Of a stretch of DNA of 64,000 bases, positions 56,701 to 64,000 are shown one piece after another. The position numbers were made by a program, and so were the translations under genes. This stretch comes from Saxidomus purpurata. Lineage: Eukaryota; Mollusca; Bivalvia; Venerida; Veneridae. The DNA lies in contig JAFMSR010000001.1 of assembly GCA_022818135.1 (NCBI GenBank), positions 36,052,672 to 36,116,671 on the forward strand, written 5' to 3'. The first letter of the stretch is position 1. Each line of letters starts with the position of its first letter. The notes beneath the pieces were generated by a model. It ran no database searches. It was not told the DNA's origin and saw only the letters and a program-made list of their open reading frames with translations.

Positions 56701-59700
56701 CCAAATGAGTTTCGTCTGTATTTGTGTTAATATAAAAACTGACAAAGGTTCGAACAGAATATGTTACAGTTTCGTCAATTTATATATATGCTGCCATCCT
56801 GGTGCATTCTAATGATTTTAATGAGTAGGTATTGTCTTTATAAATATATAACTTAAGTTTGGTGACAACGCGCAAGGCAAGACAGTAAAAGTCCGAAACA
56901 TTCTTGCAATGTTCTGCATGTTGTTCATTTATAGACTTTAAAAACAGTACTATTATATTAACATTTAGTAAAGTAAAATTTAGCTAACTATTTTATATTC
57001 TATAGATGTAGAAATGTATTAAGTTTACCCTCCACGGCTATATCCACATTTAGGTAACCAACAGCCCTTGCACCAAGACTTTTTGTATAATGCTTAAAGA
57101 AAAAAAAACGTTAAGGAATCACCATCATTTCAGTTTTATTTTCAATGGTCTACATATATTTCCTTTTCAGGAATATGTTTAATACTTCAGATATTCTGTA
57201 GTCACAACTGCATGTAGAGTCAAAGTATGAATTGTGTAGGAGTCAAGAAGACACAATTTTGGTATGAGTGACCTAATCTTTAGGGTTATTCGTTATACAT
57301 TAACGTTTGACTTGATTAAAGCATGTGTGACGACACTAACGGAATATAGAGATGATTTACCTCCACCCATTCTGTTGAACCTATAAGTCCATATTCCTCT
57401 GCTCCCCAGCTACAGAAAATGATTGACCGACGTGGTCGCCATCTACCTGTTCAAAGAAATGTTCCACAAGAACTAATCAAAAATGCTTATGAGTTTTCAT
57501 TGAAGTGTAGGTGTAGGGTTGCCTAAGATGGCTAGTAAGTAAGTAAGTTTCTAACCATAAGACAGTAAAAGAAATTTGATATTTTTGTAAGAATGTGTCG
57601 CAGGCATTATTATATTATATTGATTGCCATTTTGTCTATAAATGAAATGGGGATGACATGCTTTTACAACGTTTCCAGTTTAATTATTGATCATTTTCAC
57701 AGTAATTAGAAGTACTTAGAATTTGATCTGAAAATATAAAATAGTTTATACTATTTGCACCAATGAGTATATTAAATAAAACTGTTGTTCTTTAACAAAT
57801 GTTACAATTAACCACACATCAATATTCGTGTTGAACATGAAAAATCATTTATACCTGACTTGACAAGTTCACCCATAACACGTGCAATTTCCATCATGAT
57901 TGCTGTACCACTAGACGGGTCCAGGGCGCCAAATACCCACGCATCTCTATGGTTACCGACTAGCACATATCTGTCTGTAAAACGTAAATGAATGTTAAAC
58001 TTAGTTATAGTGCATTATTTAATAGAAAGAAGCTGGTAATTGTGTTACATGTAACACGGTTTTGTGAAGATAAAAGAAAGTTTTTAGAACAAATGTGCCC
58101 TTTGAACCATTGTTATGCACCAAGTCTGTCTTCTTTGCAAAATAACTTTTGACAAATTGTATTAAAGCATTTCAAAATATTGAAATGAAAATTTGATTTT
58201 GAAATAATGTTGCATTGTGTTGCCCTAACCGTAATACTGCATTATAGTTTAGCTTCAATAAAGTATTCAATTAAAGTAGTTTTTTTATTAACTAACATAT
58301 TGTGAAAGATTATACATTCTGGATAATAAGGCATGGAACTCAAACTAGGTAAGCGATTTAAAAAAGTAACTATTGAATAACATAGCAATATCTTAGAGGC
58401 AGTACCTGGCTCAATATCCCCCCTGATGACTCCTATTGTGTTATAAGTGGTGGCAGTCTGGTTATTAGTGGACACCTTGATGTGGGCCTTCCTGAAATAT
58501 ACCCTTATATCCATACATAATTGCAAATGTTTGGATTCCATTAAAAAATGACATACCAATATATTCCAAGAATGTATATATCTACACTGTTTCTCCCAAC
58601 AATCAAATGCTTTATAATTCATGTATATAAAATAATATATACTAAAAAATTAAAAACACAACTTATATCCATGTTTTACATTGTGCCATCTTCATGGATC
58701 CCAATTATTCAATTTAATTGCAAATGTATTTATATTGTGCAACGCATTCAAACAGTTTAATAATGACATCAAATATGCCAATATCATGTATACATGTAAA
58801 AGGAGGCATGGTTGTGTCTCAGACCAACAATGCCAGAAGTAATGCGTATGAAATGTATGATTATTACATTGAGTGAGGCAAGTATAGAAAATCAAATTTA
58901 CGAATGTAAAACTATTATTATCCGATGGAAACAACAAAACATTGACAAATGCGTATCATTTTACGAACCATCCTGGGGTTTTAAATGCATTTCCAAATCT
59001 ATAGGTTACATTCATGCCACCACGCCAATCTACCGGCACTTCATCTCCACCAAGCTGTCTAGAAAAGAGACAATATAACTATACCAAAACTGTGTTGAAA
59101 GTAAACAGCTGTATGACTCATTAGTTGTCTTGATTTTGATTTAAATATTAACTTAACATGTACAAATTTATTAAAGTATTTGAATGGTGAAAGTTAGGAC
59201 TTCAAACTTTCCCTTAAAGCTCAATTATCTTTGAAAGATAATCATATAAAATGAAGACACTGACAAAAAACATAAAGGAATGTGACACACAATACTGAAA
59301 CTTAAAAGAATAAAAACAAAAGTTTGAAAGTTGTGAAATCTTTATTATTAGGATAACCATCGTCAAAGCAAATCAACCTTTCACCTCATCAAGTTGATAG
59401 CAATTCCGTATCCAATAGGGTGGCATGGTATACTAGGCAGATAGAACTGTGGGTCCAGCTTACGATAGGCAGTCTCTGAAACAATCCGAAACATGAAGAT
59501 AGCTAAAATTATTCCACGGTTTATGGTTTGTAAAGGCTTTAGAAAATAAGGATGCATAACAATATTCAAGCTCATTAATACGATGTACATTTTCCAACTT
59601 GTGATCTTATAGCTTACCAAACAGGCAAATTATCAATGATTTATTACATATTTACCAATAGCGGGATAATCTGCCGTTAAGGGGTCACCATCACCGACAT

Positions 59701-61467
59701 ACACTGTTCCACGCTGAGTTCCAGACGGAGGCAGCCACCAGTCACGTGGATATACGTTAGTTATATCTCCATTTGTCACATCTTCGGGGTCGGAAAACAG
59801 GATGACGCCAATAGCTCCCCTTAGCTCTGCAAGGTGTACCTTGACAAATGAAAGAAAAGGTATAAAGCAAAGGCTCAATTGTTTCCAAGAACTTAAGAAT
59901 GCTATTTTTGAAAGCATGGTAAAAACTGAAAATATCAAATTTATTATACGACGAAAGTTATGACTGTAATTGGTTTACCACTTAGACTTGACCCGTTTCA
60001 ATTGAATACATGCACTGGTACTAGAAAATATGTCACCTTATCTCCCCTGAAAATTTTCCCATATCTCGCAAACGCAATTTTGCCACTGATGCTGATGTGT
60101 CTGTCTGTCAAAGCTTCGTAGTCTTTCACTCTACCATAGTTAACATACACCAAATCACCCTAAGATAAATAGAAACATGGTTTTCAAACTTCCGGGTTTA
60201 CGGCGGCATTTTGTAGATGTTGACCAAACTTAAAGATAACATGGTAAATGTAATTAAGTTCATTTAAGGTATCCAAGCAGATAATGTTTGAGGACTATAG
60301 GTAGATGTGCTTTTAAAGTCTACAACAAATATTTTTGCTGTCGATGTGGTATGAACTGTTCTAAATTACCATATAAGGAATCAGACAGGGCATAACAATT
60401 CAAATTTGTGTGTGCCAGTTAAAAAGAAGGTAATCAATTTTTGTAAAATCTGCAATCATGAAAATATATTTTGACACGCGAGCCGTTACGGCATCATAAA
60501 TTACGTCAAATTGTTCCTTATGACGCACAGATAAACGTCCACGTAAAATATAGCACTTAATAATTAATTTAGTCATGTTAGAATCGAAATAATATCCTTT
60601 AGTGTTGTTCACCATCTAATAAAGAACTCTTTATCGTTCAGCTGCTTAATTATAAACCACTCAGGCCAACAGCCTTTTGGGTTTATTACGCCACACTGAA
60701 CACCTCTGAAACGGACATTTTTTCTTAAATGTACTGTAATGTGCAATTTCTACTTACGTATATATCTCCTGGAGCTGAATATGCGTTGAATGGAGGTACG
60801 ACACGAGTGTTGTTTTCCTCTGGGGTTAGCACAGGTTCTCGGAGATCTGATTTGTATTGCGATTGATTTCGTTCATCTAGCAATTCTACGTAATTCAGAT
60901 CACTCATGTTTGGATAGGACAACAGAACTCTATATGGCGTCATTGTCACGTGGTCAAGACCGGCGTTCTCCCAATGCTCTTTAATTGTCTGCGCAAGTTT
61001 ATGATTCTCTTTTTCCCCGGCTAAATGTGGCGATTCAGTCAACATTCTAAAATGCACATTATTATAATTATTATTATCATTATTATATAAGTGACTTGAA
61101 AATTAAATGAATATTGAACAGTTTCGGGAAGAAACATAAATGGTTACTCAATATTGCACACACTATCTTTACTTATATTGTCTTTTTAAATTGCGATGTA
61201 AATTGAGTAATAAACAAGATACCTAAGATTTTCCCGAATGTTCTGCGTTCTGATGCTACTCATCAACTCGTCTCCTATTGATGTATCACCATCTTTTACT
61301 AAAGCTTCCGAAACACCCTGTAAGTAAACACCTTCTCTGCCTTCCGTTTTCTCATCAGGGCATGTTGCAAAGCGGCCAATCAGAATCCCTGTCACAAACG
61401 CTAGTACAGACCCGACTGCTATGCTTACGTAAATACAGCGATTGTCGTAGCGTTTTTGATCCGGCAT
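53556..61467 (-). CDS. NAALADL1: NAALADL1-like M28B zinc metallopeptidase, complete, 17 exons
   Basis: Type II membrane peptidase of the glutamate carboxypeptidase II / transferrin receptor family. Seventeen exons with GT-AG borders join in phase to 757 codons (756 residues; human PSMA has 750). Exons: 61467-61223, 61046-60758, 60159-60037, 59839-59656, 59475-59385, 59058-58969, 58491-58406, 57974-57855, 57446-57361, 57092-57029, 56604-56439, 56169-56082, 55636-55547, 55295-55130, 54609-54528, 54258-54166, 53763-53556. Order: membrane segment (11-33), protease-associated domain, M28 domain, dimerisation domain. Zinc ligands H378, D388, E427, D455, H556 and base E426 are all present. Motifs [31 protein letters not shown] and GAGSDYAPF fit NAALADL1 better than PSMA. 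The start is the ATG at 61467, directly before the anchor; an upstream in-frame ATG at 61617 would add a 50-residue lead not seen in the family. Confidence 0.93.
54166..54258 (-). CDS. NAALADL1: NAALADL1 exon 16
   Basis: [30 protein letters not shown]; the 'NDQLM.L.RAF' helix is strongly conserved in the family. Confidence 0.93.
54528..54609 (-). CDS. NAALADL1: NAALADL1 exon 15
   Basis: [26 protein letters not shown]; donor AACGA|GTAAGT. Confidence 0.9.
55130..55295 (-). CDS. NAALADL1: NAALADL1 exon 14: dimerisation domain
   Basis: [20 protein letters not shown] then [18 protein letters not shown]; begins the transferrin-receptor-like helical domain. Confidence 0.92.
55547..55636 (-). CDS. 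NAALADL1: NAALADL1 exon 13: last zinc ligand
   Basis: [20 protein letters not shown] then [11 protein letters not shown]556 is the fifth zinc ligand and Y555 precedes it, as in the family. Confidence 0.93.
56082..56169 (-). CDS. NAALADL1: NAALADL1 exon 12
   Basis: [20 protein letters not shown] then [18 protein letters not shown] is the NAALADL1-type version; the PSMA Asn519 position is Ser and the Arg534 position is Asp. Confidence 0.92.
56439..56604 (-). CDS. NAALADL1: NAALADL1 exon 11
   Basis: [20 protein letters not shown] then [18 protein letters not shown]; acceptor ACTTTAG, donor CCACA|GTATGT. Confidence 0.92.
57029..57092 (-). CDS. NAALADL1: NAALADL1 exon 10
   Basis: [22 protein letters not shown]; supplies zinc ligand D455. 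Donor GAGG|GTAAAC. Confidence 0.92.
57361..57446 (-). CDS. NAALADL1: NAALADL1 exon 9: catalytic Glu pair
   Basis: [20 protein letters not shown] then IGSTEWVE. It contains the general base E426 and zinc ligand E427. Confidence 0.93.
57855..57974 (-). CDS. NAALADL1: NAALADL1 exon 8: first zinc ligands
   Basis: [20 protein letters not shown] then [17 protein letters not shown]. It carries the H378 and bridging D388 positions and lies outside any long ORF. Confidence 0.93.
58406..58491 (-). CDS. NAALADL1: NAALADL1 exon 7
   Basis: [20 protein letters not shown] then VIRGDIEP; acceptor ATTTCAG, donor CCAG|GTACTG. Confidence 0.9.
58969..59058 (-). CDS. NAALADL1: NAALADL1 exon 6
   Basis: [20 protein letters not shown] then [10 protein letters not shown]; acceptor TTTCTAG. 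The donor GGATG|GTTCGT is weak but gives the phase that exon 7 needs. Confidence 0.82.
59385..59475 (-). CDS. NAALADL1: NAALADL1 exon 5
   Basis: [30 protein letters not shown]; acceptor GTTTCAG, donor ATGAG|GTGAAA. Confidence 0.92.
59656..59839 (-). CDS. NAALADL1: NAALADL1 exon 4: protease-associated domain
   Basis: [20 protein letters not shown] then [14 protein letters not shown] and [15 protein letters not shown]; donor ATTG|GTAAAT. Confidence 0.93.
60037..60159 (-). CDS. NAALADL1: NAALADL1 exon 3: protease-associated domain
   Basis: 41 codons, [17 protein letters not shown] then [18 protein letters not shown]. It is too short for a length-based ORF search. The Arg of ARYG matches the PSMA R210 position. 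Confidence 0.92.
60758..61046 (-). CDS. NAALADL1: NAALADL1 exon 2: start of ectodomain
   Basis: Encodes [20 protein letters not shown], then [18 protein letters not shown] and [15 protein letters not shown]; donor TAC|GTAAGT. Confidence 0.93.
61223..61467 (-). CDS. NAALADL1: NAALADL1 exon 1: cytosolic tail and membrane anchor
   Basis: [10 protein letters not shown] then the hydrophobic [20 protein letters not shown]; ends ENL-AG|GTATCT. Confidence 0.88.
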
Positions 61468-62821
61468 TTTATTTTCTTTCCCTGTGTGAAGGAAATACGT
61501 TCTTAACTTAACGTACATGGATTCAATAAACCACCAAATGTTTGTCAAACTTCTTTGAAAAAACTTTACTTTTATTTTAAGTAACCAATTTTTTTTTCTT
61601 GAAAATAAAATTGCCACTGAAAGTTTGTAGTAGTCTTCATTCGTATCCGTTTTATTAGAGGATTTTTATTGAAAACAGACTGACAAATTTAATAGTTAGT
61701 CATTAACTTTAAGTTATTAAATGAACTTCTCAGCTTTTAAGACAAGCACTACAGGAAACAGCATAGTTCATTGTCTTTCTGAGTCGAAGTTGCTAGGGTA
61801 GAACGTTAGGTCGGTATTCTATTTCTACGACCAATCAAAATAATCAAAATATTGCTTTGCATGTTATCGTAAGCTTAGCAGGACTGATCATAGAAAATCT
61901 TTCACGTTTTGTATCTTTATGCACATTATTTCCATTTGCCATTTTTACCATCTTACCACCTTTGACACTTGTAAATCAAGTCAGACTCTACAAAGCTGCT
62001 TGTAACAGGCAAGAGTCTGTTATTGATACAGAAGATTTTTTGACTACACTATCAAATGTTTTTGGCTTTTGACTACAGATATTTTTTCAACATATGTTTG
62101 CAAAGTGACTCGGAACAGCGGTACGGAATCATGAGAAACAAAATATCTCCGAGTCTAAACAATCATGTGAGATAATATACCTGCCGTAGATCACAGAATC
62201 ATAGATGGGCCAAAATACATAATTACGTTTTTTATTCATTTAAGTGTTTAAATTTGGTCGTAGATTAATAAAGTGCCGACCTACCTTTCTCGTCTAAGCA
62301 ACTTCAACACAGATGGTCACATTAAATTAACGTATACTCATTTCGGGGTGCAGTTGACCGCCCCTTGTCCGTAGATGAAAAATATACCTTAGGTTACGTT
62401 TTATATATCCGATGGTGAAGACGTGGACAACTATTTCACAACACTTTGTTTGAATATAATGACAAACTCGTTCATGTGACTACAATTTTGTAGACATTAA
62501 CAGTTTCGCTTTTTTAAGACTGTACTAAAATATTGTGTCTTATCTAAAGGGTAACATCTCAGTACCATTGAATATAGAATGATAGTGAGACAACGTAGGT
62601 ATGTGTATGTAGATAGTATCATAAATCTAAAGAATTTAATTTCAGTTGAAAATATTTACGATGTGTTGTATGTAATTCTTATACAAATTGAACTTGTTTG
62701 CAGTATTTATATACTGCAGGTTTTTTATGCGACGTCTGAATAATGATGTATCTTTTTATCCAATTAAGGGTACGTAACTCCTCGTACAGCACTTTTAAAG
62801 TAACAGAGAGATGATATTAAC
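61468..62821 (-). promoter_or_regulatory. NAALADL1: Upstream region of NAALADL1
   Basis: AT-rich sequence 5' of the NAALADL1 ATG; it presumably holds the 5' untranslated region and promoter. The frame stays open to an ATG at 61617, but that extension is Lys/Phe-rich and not family-like. No clear core promoter motif was singled out. The plus-strand ORF at 61857-62072 (ATG start) has no recognised similarity. Confidence 0.3.
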
Positions 62822-63775
62822 AAAAAGGGCAATTACCCTATATCGTTCACCTGAGTCAACCTATGATTAAACCTACATAAATGGTGTAGCATAAGAGATA
62901 TAACCGTGGATCTCCGTGCATATCATAAAATGAAATTAACTACGGATTTTCAAGATTTGAATAATTTTATATTGATTGTATCACATCACTTTCAAGGAAT
63001 CGTCTTCATTTTAGCAATTTTGGTAGATAGTCAAGATATGATAATTTTCAAATAAAATTAAATTCTGACGAGTAGCTTCAGAGAGGATTTTCAAAGTTTT
63101 ACACAGAATATCTACAGAAAACAGCCCCATCCACTTGGGCCTCATATATAAAGGTAGCAATTTTGGCAGAGAGTCATAAGGCGATCAAATTGTCAAATAA
63201 AATTAAATTCTGACTATAAGTTTTAGAGAAGAAGATTTTTGAAGTTTCTATATAGATTATATAAAACAAACAGCCCAAACCTACTGCACGCCTCATTTTC
63301 AGGGATCAACTTCATTTTAGTACTTGTGGTAGAGAGTCAGAACTTGATCATATCTGTCAAATAAAATTAAATTCTGACCAGTAGTTTCAGAGAACAATTT
63401 TGAGATTTACTCTTCACTTTTCCATTTACTGGTGGCCTCATTTTTTATGAATCAACTTCATTTTAGCAATTTTGGTAGACAGTAATGAGGTGATTGTGTC
63501 AAATAAATTAAGTTACAGATTTTCAAAGTTCTTCCTTTAGGATGCCGCAGGAACCAGAGTTCTGTATGAACCAAAGTTCCTTTAGCAAGTTTGGTAGGTG
63601 CTCATACAAGGAACATCCCTGTCAAGTTTCATTAACTTCGACCGAGGATTTTCAGAGGATATGTCGTTCGAAGAAATTGTTAGCGACGACGAATGAAAGA
63701 CAACAGATAACGATGGACATCAAGCGGTCACAATAGCTCACCTCACCCTGGCACTTTGTGCGTGGCGAGCTTAAA
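62822..63775 (-). repeat. Hairpin-ended clam repeat, copy 2 (inverted relative to 1260-1826)
   Basis: On the minus strand it begins AAGCTCGCCACGCACAAAGT then GGTGAGGTGAGCTATTGTGA and ends CAGGTGAACGATATAGGGTA ATTGCCC, matching both ends of 1260-1826. The interior has four to five units of about 150-170 bp built on 'TTTTAGCAATTTTGGTAGA.AGT' and 'CAAATAAAATTAAATTCTGAC', unrelated to the interior of copy 1. Confidence 0.75.
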
Positions 63776-64000
63776 ATAAATAGTCGCTTTTCGTAGTTAA
63801 CGAAAATAAACGTTGACTTTTATTACTGAAATTGTGCTGCTTAAAATGAGAAACAATAACGATATCAAAACATTTTATTTACGACCTTTTTAAACAAAAA
63901 AATAAACATTTCATTTCAACTCCTTTGTATTGTATTGCTGTACAACCAATTCTGTTTGTCAAATGTCTCTATCGCATTCAAAAGGTATCACAACTTGCTT
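63776..64000. other. Right edge, nothing recognised
   Basis: AT-rich sequence to the end of the window without a supported feature. Confidence 0.5.

Noticed and set aside
53556..61467. Identification as PSMA/FOLH1 (glutamate carboxypeptidase II)
   Set aside because: Several substrate-pocket residues differ and motifs such as GAGSDYAPF and [11 protein letters not shown] favour NAALADL1.

Overview
This window is animal nuclear DNA, almost certainly from a bivalve mollusc. It is AT-rich, its genes are split by introns with GT-AG borders, and it is full of repeats typical of clam genomes: the GGTGAGCT hairpin-ended repeat, the GGCGTC hexamer repeat that follows CTCGACTATTCGAA, and the 'TGACCTTGACCTTTGA' repeat that ends in a GGACGGACGGAC tract. 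No species name can be given from the sequence alone. All coordinates and homology calls come from reading the sequence; no search was run.

Layout: (1) 376-732 (+) is the last coding exon of an ADCK1 (aarF-domain kinase 1) gene that enters from the left. (2) 3147-12482 is a direct tandem segmental duplication of about 4-5 kb. Each unit carries one intronless gene for a secreted coiled-coil C-type lectin (6752-7924 and 11370-12437, +). Comparing the units reveals three insertions with an 'empty' counterpart: a GGCGTC/164-bp-repeat element and a poly-G/poly-T tract in unit 1, and a 999-bp TA-flanked inverted-repeat element just upstream of the lectin gene in unit 2. (3) 16740-32275 (-) is a PKDCC (vertebrate lonesome kinase, extracellular tyrosine kinase) gene with five recognisable exons; a sixth terminal exon may be missing. 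Its introns hold a 3.0-kb inverted-repeat element that carries a decayed DUF4806-type gene, a perfect 22-bp hairpin, a cluster of AGAGATATCTCT palindromes and several clam repeats. (4) 32.3-53.5 kb is mostly gene-poor. It has two LINE 3' remnants, minisatellites, one unknown small secreted-type ORF (44641-45072, -) and a 1.5-kb inverted-repeat element with an 8-bp target duplication. (5) 53556-61467 (-) is a complete 17-exon NAALADL1-like M28 metallopeptidase gene; the exons join in frame to 756 residues with all five zinc ligands present. (6) 62822-63775 is another hairpin-ended clam repeat in inverse orientation to the one at 1260-1826.

The recognised genes are not a functional cluster. Lectins, PKDCC and NAALADL1 all act in the secretory pathway or at the cell surface, but ADCK1 is mitochondrial, and no shared regulation is visible. 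The most unusual content is the set of non-autonomous inverted-repeat elements. The best is the intronic one that appears to have captured and then lost a host gene, and the tandem lectin pair provides a built-in empty-site control for another.
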